From contig CALUPA010000001.1 in assembly GCA_944322395.1 (NCBI GenBank), positions 1 through 64,000 of the forward strand: a DNA stretch of 64,000 nucleotides, given 5' to 3'. The notes under the pieces were generated by a model that worked only from the letters and a program-made list of their open reading frames with translations, did no database searches and had not been told where the DNA came from. The position numbers were made by a program, and so were the translations under genes. This DNA comes from an uncultured Phocaeicola sp. GTDB taxonomy: Bacteria > Bacteroidota > Bacteroidia > Bacteroidales > Bacteroidaceae. This document shows positions 38,708 through 48,086 of this stretch, piece after piece (position 1 is the first letter of the stretch; every line of letters starts with the position of its first letter).

Positions 38708-38800
38708 AGTTGATACGTTAGTTAAATTAATACAAATTTGCTCCTGCTTAATGTCACCTCGGCAGTAGTTGTGCAAAGATACGAAATATCCAGACACAAA

Positions 38801-38839
38801 AAGAGACCATCCCAAGTTTATTTTGAAATGGTCTCTCTT
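38801..38839 (-). terminator. Terminator of gcvP
   Basis: AAGAGACCAT at 38801-38810 pairs with ATGGTCTCTCTT at 38828-38839; read on the minus strand it is followed by a T run, just beyond the gcvP stop. Confidence 0.8.
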
Positions 38840-38851
38840 GTAAGTTAAGGT

Positions 38852-41701
38852 TTATTCAAACGAACCATACCTTGTAGGCAACAGCTTACGGTCGCCTAGT
38901 GTATTGTCTATTCTTGCCACGTTTATCCAGAACTTGTTCTGTCTTACGCTTTCAAGCGGATATACGGCCTTTGTGCGTGTGTAAGGATGATTCCATTCTC
39001 CTTCCACCACTTCGTATTCCGGATGAGGTGCATTCTTCAGTACATTGTCATCGGCAGGAGCGCTTCCGCTCTTCACTTCCTCTATCTCGCTCCAGATACT
39101 CAGCATTGTGTCTACAAAGTTGTCCAGCTCAGCAAGGCTTTCGCTTTCGGTAGGTTCAATCATCAGAGTGCCGTGAACCGGGAATGAAAGTGTAGGAGCA
39201 TGATAACCGTAGTCCATCAGACGTTTGGAGATATCGTTTTCGTCTATACCGCTTTCCTCATGCAATCTTCTGCAGTCCAGAATCATTTCGTGTCCCACAA
39301 AACCGTTCTTGCCTCTATATACTATTCCGTAAGTGTCGTTCAGGCATGCTGCCAGATAATTTGCATTCAGAATGGCAGTCTTTGTGGCATTCTCAAGACC
39401 TTCGGCACCCATCATGCAGATATAGGCATATGTGATAGGCAGGATTCCGGCACTGCCATACGGAGCTGATGAAACTTCGTTCAGTGCATTGTCGGTTGAG
39501 GCATGTCCCGGAAGGAAAGGAACAAGATGAGACTTCACGCATACAGGACCTACGCCCGGACCGCCGCCACCGTGAGGACTGGCAAATGTCTTGTGCAGAT
39601 TCAGATGACATACGTCAGCACCGATAGTTCCCGGATTGGTGAGTCCCACCTGAGCATTCATGTTTGCGCCGTCCATGTAAACCTGGGCACCACAATTATG
39701 TATGATGTTGCATATTTCCACTATGTCTGTTTCGAAAATACCGTGAGTGGAAGGATATGTAATCATCAGTGCAGCCAGACGGTCCTTGTTTTCCTCTGCC
39801 TTATGTTTCAGGTCTTCCACGTCCACATTACCCTGTTCGTCGCATGCGCAAGTCACAGTGGTAAATCCAGCCTGGATAGCCGATGCCGGATTTGTACCGT
39901 GTGCCGATGCAGGAATAAGAATTATATCCCTGTTGCCCTGACCGATGCTGTTCAGATAAGCCGCGATGACGCGCAGACCCGTATATTCACCGGCAGCACC
40001 TGAATTTGGTTGCAGAGTCACACCGTCCATACCCGTAATCAGAGCCAGCTGCTCCGAAAGGTTTGCTATCAGCTCCCTGTAACCTTCAGCCTGGTCAGCC
40101 GGTGCCAGAGGATGCATGTTCATCCATCCTGCATTGCTTAAAGGAAGCATTTCGGAAGCCGCATTCAGTTTCATTGTGCACGAACCAAGCGAAATCATTG
40201 AGTGAGCCAGAGAAATATCCTTACGTTCAAGACGCTTTATATATCTCATCATCTCTGTTTCAGTGTGATACTTGCAGAACACTTCGTGAGTGAGATAAGC
40301 ACTCTGTCGTTTCATTTCTTTCTTGATAACAGAGCCTTCGGGAATTTCAGCTGTTTCGGTGAAAGGTTTTTCTGCAGCAATGGTAAATATACTCAGCAGG
40401 AGATTTGCTTCTGCCACAGATGTAGTTTCGTCTACACTCAATCCTACATCACCATTGTCAAAATACCTCAGATTGACACCCTTGCCAACTGATATAGTCT
40501 TTATTTCGTCTGTCTTGACATGTTCAGGCATTTGGAGTCTCAGAGTATCGAAATATACCGCATTCTTCTGTATATATCCAAGTTTTGAGAGTTGTTTTGC
40601 CAGCCATACCGTGGTGCTGTGAATGTCTGAAGCAATATTCTTTATACCTTCCTGGCCATGATATACGGCATAGAATCCGGCCATAGTAGCCAGCAGAGCT
40701 TGTGCTGTACAGATGTTCGAAGTTGCCTTTTCGCGTTTGATATGCTGTTCGCGTGTCTGCAGTGCCATACGATAGCACAGATGCCCGTACTTGTCTTTCG
40801 ACAGACCTATGATACGTCCAGGCATATTTCTCTTATATTCGTCTCTTGTGGCAAAATAAGCAGCCGACGGTCCTCCGTAGAACATAGGAATACCCAGTCT
40901 CTGAGTACTTCCGAACACAATGTCGGCACCCCATTCACCAGGTGGAACAAGCAGAGCGAGCGACATGATATCAGCATCCACTGCCACCTTGCATTCAGCC
41001 TGATGAGCCTTTTCTGTGAATTCCCTGTAGTCTTCAGCATTACCGCTATTGTTAGGATATTGCACGATGCAGCCGAATACATCCGGAGTAAATTCGAAAT
41101 CCTTATATGAGCCAGTTTTCACGTTGATGCCCTGAGGAATTGCCCTTGTCATGATAACTGCAAGGTTCTGAGGAAAAATTTCCTCATCCACGAATAGGGT
41201 ACAGGCCCCTTCTTTCTGCTGTTTACGGCTTCTAAGCGCAAACATCATTGTAGCAGCTTCGGCTGCGGCAGTAGCCTCGTCCAGCAGAGAGCAGTTGGCC
41301 AGCGGCATAGCCGTAAGGTCGCACACTGCAGTCTGGAAGTTGATAAGAGCCTCAAGTCGTCCTTGGGAAATTTCAGCCTGATAAGGTGTGTATGAAGTAT
41401 ACCACACAGGATTTTCGAATACATTTCTCTGTATAACTGCAGGAGTGGCAGTGTCGTACCAGCCCTGACCTATATACGATTTGAATCTTGTATTTTTCGC
41501 TGCCATCCGGTTTATGTGGTCGGCGAAATCGTGTTCGCTCATAGCCGGTTTCAGCGGCAGTCTCTCTTTAAGTCTTATTTCAGACGGGATGGTCTTTTCT
41601 ATAAGTTCATCCACAGACTCTACTCCGATTTTTTTAAGCATAACAGGAATGTCCTGTTCCGAGATACCGATATGACGGTCGGAAAATGAGAAACTTTTCA
41701 T
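38852..41701 (-). CDS. gcvP: Glycine dehydrogenase (decarboxylating), P-protein
   Basis: The 949-residue protein is a full-length fused P-protein of the glycine cleavage system, PLP bound at the lysine of HLNLHKTFASPHGGGGPGVGP in the C-terminal half; the N-terminal half has SFSDRHIGISEQDIPVMLKKIG. It decarboxylates glycine and passes the aminomethyl group to GcvH. No gcvT or gcvH is adjacent, so the system is scattered. Together with fhs it feeds one-carbon metabolism. The 133-nt upstream spacer (41702-41834) carries dispersed repeats and no obvious glycine riboswitch. Confidence 0.96.
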   Translation of the reverse strand: MKSFSFSDRHIGISEQDIPVMLKKIGVESVDELIEKTIPSEIRLKERLPLKPAMSEHDFADHINRMAAKNTRFKSYIGQGWYDTATPAVIQRNVFENPVWYTSYTPYQAEISQGRLEALINFQTAVCDLTAMPLANCSLLDEATAAAEAATMMFALRSRKQQKEGACTLFVDEEIFPQNLAVIMTRAIPQGINVKTGSYKDFEFTPDVFGCIVQYPNNSGNAEDYREFTEKAHQAECKVAVDADIMSLALLVPPGEWGADIVFGSTQRLGIPMFYGGPSAAYFATRDEYKRNMPGRIIGLSKDKYGHLCYRMALQTREQHIKREKATSNICTAQALLATMAGFYAVYHGQEGIKNIASDIHSTTVWLAKQLSKLGYIQKNAVYFDTLRLQMPEHVKTDEIKTISVGKGVNLRYFDNGDVGLSVDETTSVAEANLLLSIFTIAAEKPFTETAEIPEGSVIKKEMKRQSAYLTHEVFCKYHTETEMMRYIKRLERKDISLAHSMISLGSCTMKLNAASEMLPLSNAGWMNMHPLAPADQAEGYRELIANLSEQLALITGMDGVTLQPNSGAAGEYTGLRVIAAYLNSIGQGNRDIILIPASAHGTNPASAIQAGFTTVTCACDEQGNVDVEDLKHKAEENKDRLAALMITYPSTHGIFETDIVEICNIIHNCGAQVYMDGANMNAQVGLTNPGTIGADVCHLNLHKTFASPHGGGGPGVGPVCVKSHLVPFLPGHASTDNALNEVSSAPYGSAGILPITYAYICMMGAEGLENATKTAILNANYLAACLNDTYGIVYRGKNGFVGHEMILDCRRLHEESGIDENDISKRLMDYGYHAPTLSFPVHGTLMIEPTESESLAELDNFVDTMLSIWSEIEEVKSGSAPADDNVLKNAPHPEYEVVEGEWNHPYTRTKAVYPLESVRQNKFWINVARIDNTLGDRKLLPTRYGSFE

Positions 41702-41834
41702 GGTTATATTAGTTTTAGGTTTGTGAGTTTTTAGATTTTTAGTTTTTTAAGGTGACAAGTTGACGAGCTGACAAGTAGACAAGGTTTTTTACCAAATGGA
41801 TACCTTGTCAACTTGCAACTGTAGCCTTGTGGCC

Positions 41835-42473
41835 TTATCTGAAAAACGGATTGTTCATCTTTTCGTTTCCAATAGTGGTCGGTTCGCCATGACCTGTATA
41901 CACCTTTGTCTGGTCGGGCAGGACAAAAAGTCGACTGCTTATGCTGTCTATCAACTGTTTATAGTTGCCACGGTCCAAGTCTGTCCGTCCTATACTGCCT
42001 CTGAACAGTACGTCGCCACAGAACATACAGTTGTCCTCCTCATTATAGTAGACAAGACTTCCAGGTGAGTGTCCGGGAGCCTGAATAACTTTCAGGACCG
42101 TATTCCCGAAACGGACCTCATCGCCGTCTGCCAAATGCTTTCCAATGGCAGGAACGTCCTCATTCATTGCAATTCCGAACATGCGGCAATAGTCCTTGGT
42201 CTTTGGCAGCAGGAATTCATCATCAGCCGCAGCTTCAGGCATAACACCATACGTCCTGCTCACAAAAGCATTACCAAAGATATGGTCCAGATGCAAATGA
42301 GTGTTGAGCAGATGCTTTACGGTGAGCCCGTTTCTTTCTATATACTTTTTCAGCATCTCCTGTTCATCCTCATAATAACATCCGGCATCTATTATTACCG
42401 CTTCGTTAGTATCGTCCGAAAGCACATAAGTGTTTACCGGAAACATATTGAATTCAAAGCATTTTATAGTCAT
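41835..42473 (-). CDS. MBL-fold metallohydrolase (glyoxalase II-like)
   Basis: The 212-residue protein has the metallo-beta-lactamase motif THLHLDHIFG, the later GHSPGSLVYY and GDVLFRGSIGRTDL segments with metal-binding His/Asp, and GHGEPTTIG at the end, typical of YcbL-like hydrolases. These bind two metals and hydrolyse thioesters such as lactoylglutathione, though other substrates are possible. It starts 3 nt after rsmG and ends its operon. Confidence 0.9.
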   Translation of the reverse strand: MTIKCFEFNMFPVNTYVLSDDTNEAVIIDAGCYYEDEQEMLKKYIERNGLTVKHLLNTHLHLDHIFGNAFVSRTYGVMPEAAADDEFLLPKTKDYCRMFGIAMNEDVPAIGKHLADGDEVRFGNTVLKVIQAPGHSPGSLVYYNEEDNCMFCGDVLFRGSIGRTDLDRGNYKQLIDSISSRLFVLPDQTKVYTGHGEPTTIGNEKMNNPFFR

Positions 42474-42476
42474 AAA

Positions 42477-43103
42477 TCATTTGTTTATAGTTACATAAAC
42501 CACTTTTTTGGTTTCGAAAAACTCTTCTTCGAAATAGTCCTTCAGGTCATACATCATGGTCTGGTGTTTCACCGGCATAACCTCATTCTGCAGTTCGCCA
42601 CCTTTCAGACAGATAAGTCCGTTAGGCAAAACATTTTGCTGTTCTTTTTTGATATTTTTTCTTATGATTTTAAGAAGATCTGTAAGAGGCATTACGGCAC
42701 GGCTTACAACGAAATCGAACAACTGTTTTTCCTCCTCGGCCCTGCAATGACGTGTAGTGACATTTTTCAGTCCTATGGCTGAAGCAATCTCTGTAGCTAC
42801 CTTAACCTTCTTGCCGATACTGTCTACCAGATGGAAATGAGTGTCAGGAAACATGATAGCCAATGGAATGCCCGGAAAACCACCTCCGGTTCCGAGGTCC
42901 ATAATCTCAGTTCCCGGTCGGAAATTAATCACCTTTGCGATACCCAGCGAGTGAAGTACATGGTGTTCGTACAGGTTTGTAATGTCTTTTCTGGAAATCA
43001 CATTGATTTTGCTGTTCCAGTCGGTATATAAGTCGTATAAAGCCGCGAACTGCTCTTTCTGTATGTCGGTCAGCTCCGGAAAGTATTTCTGTATAATCTC
43101 CAT
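42477..43103 (-). CDS. rsmG: 16S rRNA (guanine527-N7)-methyltransferase RsmG
   Basis: The 208-residue enzyme opens with LTDIQKEQFAALYDLYTDWNSKINVISRKDI and has the SAM motif IMDLGTGGGFPGIPLAI, diagnostic of RsmG/GidB. It methylates G527 of 16S rRNA; loss gives low-level streptomycin resistance in other bacteria. It sits between the DUF3298 lipoprotein gene (36-nt gap) and the MBL gene (3-nt gap). Confidence 0.95.
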   Translation of the reverse strand: MEIIQKYFPELTDIQKEQFAALYDLYTDWNSKINVISRKDITNLYEHHVLHSLGIAKVINFRPGTEIMDLGTGGGFPGIPLAIMFPDTHFHLVDSIGKKVKVATEIASAIGLKNVTTRHCRAEEEKQLFDFVVSRAVMPLTDLLKIIRKNIKKEQQNVLPNGLICLKGGELQNEVMPVKHQTMMYDLKDYFEEEFFETKKVVYVTINK

Positions 43104-43139
43104 TTATTGAGTTAATAATTAAGAATTAAAAATAAAGAG

Positions 43140-43994
43140 CTATTCTCTGTTCAGCATTGTTTCAATTTCTGCGTAAGGCACGTCTATAATGAATTCTCCC
43201 ATAGAATAAGGAGCTATGTCGTATCTGTTATACAGGAACGAAACTCTGTCCTCTAGCAGAAGGAAATTGTCCGGGATATAAAGGTCCACATCCAGCAGTG
43301 CACCGTTCTGTTTCAGTCCCTCTATGGAAGTGATAGTGTCGGTCTCCAGTCTCTGGTTCACCTCGTCTATGAGATGTTTCATTATCAGTCCGATAATTTC
43401 TTTTTCCTTGTCCTTTCTGAACACCACATCCTTGGTAAGTACCTTGCCCGATTTGGCAAGCAGGTTCGCCCATTTGATGGTAGTATTAGGATGAGCACCG
43501 CCGGTATCCTTAAATGTAGATACAGAGAAGTTCCAGATACTGTCATTGTTGAGCGACAGTTCCGAGGTAATTTCATATTCATAATTATACCATGCCGGAA
43601 CGTCTTCCGGTTTCATCCCGTTGTGCAGGTCGGCTTCATAGAATTTTATCAGTTTATCTCTATATTCTCCGGTATATTTCCCCATTACTGTAGGGATAGC
43701 TTCCTGTGGACTCATATTTCTGTATGCATCGCCAAATGCTATACCCTGAATCCTGGAATTTATGATGGCTGAAATAGAGTCCTTTTCATCGCCTGCTTCC
43801 AGATACATATAATCTATCGAAACCTTACATTTAGGCGATGCTTCATCTCCTGTTTTCAGGGCTACCAATGTATCTGCCTGTATACTTGATACCTTTGCCG
43901 GCTTTGCTGTCTGCGTCTCCTGGCAAGACTGCAATGAGAAACACGCAACTGCTCCACATGCCAAGGCTGTATTGATAATCGTTTTTTTATTCAT
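43140..43994 (-). CDS. DUF3298/DUF4163-type lipoprotein
   Basis: The 284-residue protein has a lipoprotein signal with lipobox LQSC near residue 24, then an RsiV-like DUF4163/DUF3298 pair (residues about 55-150 and 165-270) with the conserved FKDTGGAHPNTT segment. In Bacillus RsiV this fold binds lysozyme, but in Bacteroidetes lipoproteins the ligand is unknown. A 9-bp-arm inverted repeat sits in its leader (44003-44028). It may be cotranscribed with rsmG downstream. Confidence 0.85.
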   Translation of the reverse strand: MNKKTIINTALACGAVACFSLQSCQETQTAKPAKVSSIQADTLVALKTGDEASPKCKVSIDYMYLEAGDEKDSISAIINSRIQGIAFGDAYRNMSPQEAIPTVMGKYTGEYRDKLIKFYEADLHNGMKPEDVPAWYNYEYEITSELSLNNDSIWNFSVSTFKDTGGAHPNTTIKWANLLAKSGKVLTKDVVFRKDKEKEIIGLIMKHLIDEVNQRLETDTITSIEGLKQNGALLDVDLYIPDNFLLLEDRVSFLYNRYDIAPYSMGEFIIDVPYAEIETMLNRE

Positions 43995-44002
43995 AAATTG
44001 TT

Positions 44003-44032
44003 TTTGTGATAGTTCTAATTATCACAAATATA
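44003..44032 (-). promoter_or_regulatory. -7 element and overlapping inverted repeat upstream of the DUF3298 gene
   Basis: Minus-strand TATATTTG at 44025-44032 is a TAnnTTTG box. TTTGTGATA (44003-44011) and TATCACAAA (44020-44028) form perfect 9-bp arms around 8 nt, covering the -7 box and start site, so they could be an operator or a leader hairpin. Confidence 0.6.
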
Positions 44033-44139
44033 ATGAAAGTTCTTGAATGCATTAACCGGACACTTACATTTTAATAGTTTTTTACTGTATATGCGGTATG
44101 CTTTACTCCTTACATCTTGCAATATTAAGATAAAACCTA

Positions 44140-44147
44140 TATTTTTG
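44140..44147 (+). promoter_or_regulatory. -7 element for lipB
   Basis: TATTTTTG matches TAnnTTTG 21 nt before the lipB ATG. Confidence 0.55.
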
Positions 44148-44168
44148 TTATAAATAAAACCTAAAACC

Positions 44169-44837
44169 ATGAAAATAGAAGACTGGAAACACATATCATA
44201 TTCCGAAGCCTGGAGCAGACAGACGGAAATATTCAATTCACTAATAGAAGTCCGTAAAGATGGAAAGCAGTACGATAACCGTATAATATTCTGCACGCAT
44301 CCGCATGTGTATACCATAGGAAAGCATGGCAGGCAGGAAAACATGCTGATAAGTGACGATATGCTTTCGCGCATCGGAGCTGAAGTGTTCCGTATCGACC
44401 GTGGAGGCGACATCACATATCATGGTCCGGGACAGCTGGTGTGTTATCCCATACTCTGTCTGGAAGATTTCAATCTCGGACTTAAAGGCTATCTTAATCT
44501 ACTTGAAGAGGCGGTGATACGCACATGCTCGCATTACGGCATACAGTCGGGCAGGGTAGACGGTGCCACAGGAGTGTGGATAGACATTAATACACCGCGT
44601 GAAAGAAAGATTTGCGCAATGGGGGTGAGAAGCAGTCATTTCGTGACAATGCACGGACTGGCACTTAACGTGAATACCGACCTGAAATACTTCGATTATA
44701 TCAATCCGTGCGGTTTTACAAACAAAGGTGTAACCTCTATCGAGAAGGAGACAGGGACGCAGGTCCCTATGGACGAAGTGCGCCGGATATTGACCGATGA
44801 ACTTCTGTCCTTATTTGCAAACAGACGGGAGTCGTAA
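44169..44837 (+). CDS. lipB: Octanoyl-[acyl-carrier protein]:protein transferase LipB
   Basis: The 222-residue enzyme has RGGDITYHGPGQLV (residues 78-91), the catalytic K148 in KICAMGVR and C181 in NPCGF. It moves octanoate from ACP to lipoyl domains such as GcvH. It is monocistronic, ended by the large hairpin at 44817-44857 that overlaps its own stop codon. Confidence 0.95.
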   Translation: MKIEDWKHISYSEAWSRQTEIFNSLIEVRKDGKQYDNRIIFCTHPHVYTIGKHGRQENMLISDDMLSRIGAEVFRIDRGGDITYHGPGQLVCYPILCLEDFNLGLKGYLNLLEEAVIRTCSHYGIQSGRVDGATGVWIDINTPRERKICAMGVRSSHFVTMHGLALNVNTDLKYFDYINPCGFTNKGVTSIEKETGTQVPMDEVRRILTDELLSLFANRRES

Positions 44838-44857
44838 AGTGACTCTCGTCTGTTTGC
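44817..44857. terminator. Bidirectional terminator between lipB and the BACON gene
   Basis: A 17-bp stem with one G-T pair (GCAAACAGACGGGAGTC with its complement at 44841-44857) encloses 7 nt. It overlaps the lipB stop codon and ends 3 nt before the convergent gene's stop. Confidence 0.85.
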
Positions 44858-44860
44858 TTG

Positions 44861-46270
44861 TCAGAACTGAGTGAGGTCTACTTCTGTTATACCCTTCAGG
44901 TCTTTAAAAGACACTTCCGTAGCTCCTGATGCTTCAATTGAAACGGTATAAGTATCATTGGTCTTATACTGGTGTACAGCTTCCTCGTCGTAGGAGTCTT
45001 CTGTTCCATCGCCCCATGATATTTGTCCTGGTTTAAAGTATGTTCCGGTCAGGACAGGGATACGGAATGTATTATTGGTATGTACTATTTGTATTATGCT
45101 GTCATACTGTTTTCCCGGCTGTATGATTCTTATATCCTGGCTTGCATCATCCGCACTCAGAGTTATGACAGCCTCGCGCTGGTTGCTATCAGGGTTGGCA
45201 CTGATTAAGAAATGTAGGTTAACCTCTTGCATGGCACGGGAGTCCGGCAGTTGCTTTATCCAGTCGGCAGAGTATTCAACCTCAAAATTGACGTTTGTAT
45301 TGACCTGAAAATCCAGAGTCTCTCCCCATGGGCTGACAGTATAATTGTCTGTAGCTACAACAATGGCACCTTTCTGTACCTGTGTGATTGTAACCTTGTT
45401 GCTGAGTCCGTATTCATCGTTGGAGAATTCAATGTATGCCGTGCGTGGCTCATCACTCTCGTTTGGTAACACTTCGAACAGATGGGTATAACTGGAAGAG
45501 TAGTCCGATATTTCATTCAGCCAGTCCACTTTATATATCATTCGCATCTTATAAGTTATGCCGCTGCGTAATTCTATAGAGACTGTTCCCCCTTTGCTGC
45601 CTACTGCGATATCATCTTTTGATAGAAGAAGTTGTGGCTTTTCACCTTCCTGATAAACAGTGACAGTTTCTGATTTATCTCCGCTTTGAATTACTATTTT
45701 GCCTTCACGCCTGTCGGACGAATCGTTAACATCGACATTGAATTTTAGTTTTGTTCCCGTCTGCGAGCCTGTATTTGTTTCGCTTAGCCATGAAGATACC
45801 GTTTCGTCCAAATGATACTCAAACGGTATGTTGTCTTTAACTTCGATTGTTATAGTACCACCTTCGGCGCTTACTTCCATACGGTTGGAGGTGAGCGTCA
45901 ACGCATCTCTCTGCTTTTGTATTAAAGTCTTGCATGTGGTATGAGTGCCACATTGCAATGTAAGAGTAGCGTTACGTTCGTATGATGTTTCGTTTGCTTT
46001 GGCGGTCAGTGACACTGTAGAGGTAGAAAAATTTCCATTGCTGGGAGTGACACTGCACCAGTCCTGGTCCACTTTGGCAGTCCACGTAGATGTCGCGCTG
46101 AAATGTACATCGTTCTGTCCGCCTTCAGCTCCGAACACCAGTTGTATGTCGTCATCAAAAATGATTTTTGGGTCATTTTGCTGCTCTTCCGTCCTATCGT
46201 CTTTACAGGCCGACAATAGTATGATGACAGACAGTAATATATGTGATATGATATATAAATTGGGTTTCAT
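44861..46270 (-). CDS. Multi-BACON-domain lipoprotein next to a C10 protease
   Basis: The 469-residue product has a lipoprotein signal (lipobox LLSAC near residue 21) followed by about four BACON-type repeats, each with a W[TLI]-x-V/L core and an ending like ITVTQ (for example ATSTWTAKVDQDWCSVTPSNG). The C-terminal 70 residues (ISWGDGTEDSYDEEAVHQYKTN) resemble a PKD-like strand pattern. It starts 25 nt after the C10 peptidase gene, so it may be a surface partner, substrate anchor or protector of that protease; that role is inference. Confidence 0.85.
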   Translation of the reverse strand: MKPNLYIISHILLSVIILLSACKDDRTEEQQNDPKIIFDDDIQLVFGAEGGQNDVHFSATSTWTAKVDQDWCSVTPSNGNFSTSTVSLTAKANETSYERNATLTLQCGTHTTCKTLIQKQRDALTLTSNRMEVSAEGGTITIEVKDNIPFEYHLDETVSSWLSETNTGSQTGTKLKFNVDVNDSSDRREGKIVIQSGDKSETVTVYQEGEKPQLLLSKDDIAVGSKGGTVSIELRSGITYKMRMIYKVDWLNEISDYSSSYTHLFEVLPNESDEPRTAYIEFSNDEYGLSNKVTITQVQKGAIVVATDNYTVSPWGETLDFQVNTNVNFEVEYSADWIKQLPDSRAMQEVNLHFLISANPDSNQREAVITLSADDASQDIRIIQPGKQYDSIIQIVHTNNTFRIPVLTGTYFKPGQISWGDGTEDSYDEEAVHQYKTNDTYTVSIEASGATEVSFKDLKGITEVDLTQF

Positions 46271-46295
46271 ATTCGTTTTCTGTATTTTAAAGTTA

Positions 46296-48086
46296 TTAGT
46301 TGTTTGCGTCCGGCAGTGATAAAGTTATGGTCTTGATGTCATCACCTTTTTGTAGAGTCAGGCTATATTTGCCTCCTTTCAGTCCGGAGGTGTCAATAAT
46401 GATTTGATTTTCCTGTGCCCTGCATAAACTGCTGAAATCATTCATGCTCATATCTGTCAGGCTTGCCGTTACACCGTCTTTTGTCTGAATCGTCAAAGTA
46501 TGGTTTACTTTGTCATAAGTCATCTGTGTAGCCTCTTCGATGGAATATTCGTCAGCTATTGGAAGTTCCCATTTGCACCCTTCTTCTTCATTTCCTTTGA
46601 TAAGCTTCCATTCGGATTCATTGCTGTTTTTATAATATCCTCTGATACGATATCCCGGAAGTATAGGGTAGTTAAATGTTAATCCTCTCAAGTCATAAAA
46701 ATAGTAATTGGGAGGTAAATCGATTTTATTCCAGTTATGAAAATCGTCTATTATATTCCCCTGTTTGTCTGTTACGGCAAACTTGACATCTCCGTTAAAA
46801 GTTTCAGAACCGGAGTTTATGATTCCTCCAATGTATAACATGAAAGGTATTCCAGACGCGACATCCTTGTCTGTAGCGAATCCGTATACGCTTTTATTTT
46901 CAATTTCACATGGGATAAACCGCAGCTCCTTAATGCTTTCTCCACCTGCATTCTTTTTAATTCCTACTACGGCCCCCTGATATCTGTTGTATGAGCCAGA
47001 ACCTCCAGCCCCTTGTCCTTCAGGGTCAAGGGCTGTCAGCAGAAAGTAACCGTTGTAATATCCGCTCCATCCCCAGTTTACACTGTAATAGTTCTTGTCT
47101 GTATAGCCGTCCAGAACAAAGGCATGACCTCCCGAATTATTCGAGCCAGAGTAGATTACAGGCCTGTTATTGTTTAATTCCTGTTGCATTAAAGAATTCC
47201 ATTCTGCCGTAGAGTAGTAATCACGCGAAATGAACCGTGCGGTTTTATCGTAATCCATATATTTGGTAATTGCAGAAGGAATATCTGCTGTATATGCCCC
47301 AGTTCCTGCACTGCCGTAGGGGCCATAATCAGCTTTCAGCATGACACCCAGGTCGCGCATAAGTATAGCCACTTCTTCTCCTTCTGAATACGAATAATTG
47401 GTATACTCTAAAGGCATATTCATCCAGTCGTATGTATGCCCCAGTGTAACTCCCGGTACGGTTATATTATACGTGTTGGTTTTATATCCCGGCACTGTAC
47501 CCTTTCCGGCTTTAGGCCATTGGTGATGGCGCATCACAATGGCAAGTGCAGTCATCACACATCCGGTGTAAGTACTGGCGCCATTTATAGTGGGACACTT
47601 TCTGTTGTATGGAGTCCACTGGTCCCACAGTGCTGTTTCTAGACTCACTATGGGTGAGCCGGCAGAGAAACTTTTCCATGCATTGGCTACACTCCCTACC
47701 GTCTCTATATCATTACTTCGTGCCTTGTTCACATCTTCACGAATGCAGTCGAGCCACATCTTCATGTTTACAGGCAGATTTGTGGCCGAAGCTTTATTCT
47801 CGAATGAATACCCTAATATCGGCATGGCAACATCGTCGCCTGCTACTACAACAAATCCCGGTCCGCTAGTATTATTGAATACATAATACGCAGGGCTTAT
47901 ACCTGATGAACGTGTAGCAAAACTCTCACTGTTAAAAGCCAAAGCCAATGATGGCGCGTTTGAACGGCTGGCGTACGATGACCTCCAGAAAGATTCGGCC
48001 ATTTGTTTTGCCTGCTCTACTGTGATGTCTTTAGCCCAAGTGATTCCTGAGATGATTATGAAAAGTGAAAATAAGAATCTTCTCAT
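46296..48086 (-). CDS. Secreted C10-family (streptopain/fragipain-like) cysteine protease
   Basis: The 596-residue protein has a signal peptide (residues 1-18, ending TWA), a streptopain-type propeptide (about 20-140), and a catalytic domain with C176 in STYTGCVMTAL and H321 in NSGGHAFVLDGY. Beta-sandwich domains follow after about 385. C10 proteases mature by removal of the propeptide; fragipain of Bacteroides fragilis is one of them. The gene leads a two-gene operon with the BACON lipoprotein. No staphostatin-like inhibitor gene is seen next to it. Confidence 0.92.
   Translation of the reverse strand: MRRFLFSLFIIISGITWAKDITVEQAKQMAESFWRSSYASRSNAPSLALAFNSESFATRSSGISPAYYVFNNTSGPGFVVVAGDDVAMPILGYSFENKASATNLPVNMKMWLDCIREDVNKARSNDIETVGSVANAWKSFSAGSPIVSLETALWDQWTPYNRKCPTINGASTYTGCVMTALAIVMRHHQWPKAGKGTVPGYKTNTYNITVPGVTLGHTYDWMNMPLEYTNYSYSEGEEVAILMRDLGVMLKADYGPYGSAGTGAYTADIPSAITKYMDYDKTARFISRDYYSTAEWNSLMQQELNNNRPVIYSGSNNSGGHAFVLDGYTDKNYYSVNWGWSGYYNGYFLLTALDPEGQGAGGSGSYNRYQGAVVGIKKNAGGESIKELRFIPCEIENKSVYGFATDKDVASGIPFMLYIGGIINSGSETFNGDVKFAVTDKQGNIIDDFHNWNKIDLPPNYYFYDLRGLTFNYPILPGYRIRGYYKNSNESEWKLIKGNEEEGCKWELPIADEYSIEEATQMTYDKVNHTLTIQTKDGVTASLTDMSMNDFSSLCRAQENQIIIDTSGLKGGKYSLTLQKGDDIKTITLSLPDANN

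Noticed and set aside
38708..38773. Possible preQ1 riboswitch in the queD leader
   Set aside because: The roughly 60-nt leader has a small CTGC/GCAG stem but not the preQ1-I consensus (AGAGGTTC, ACCCTCT, A-rich tail) nor preQ1-II/III folds.
41702..41834. Glycine riboswitch before gcvP
   Set aside because: The spacer is made of short dispersed repeats and lacks the conserved tandem aptamer cores.
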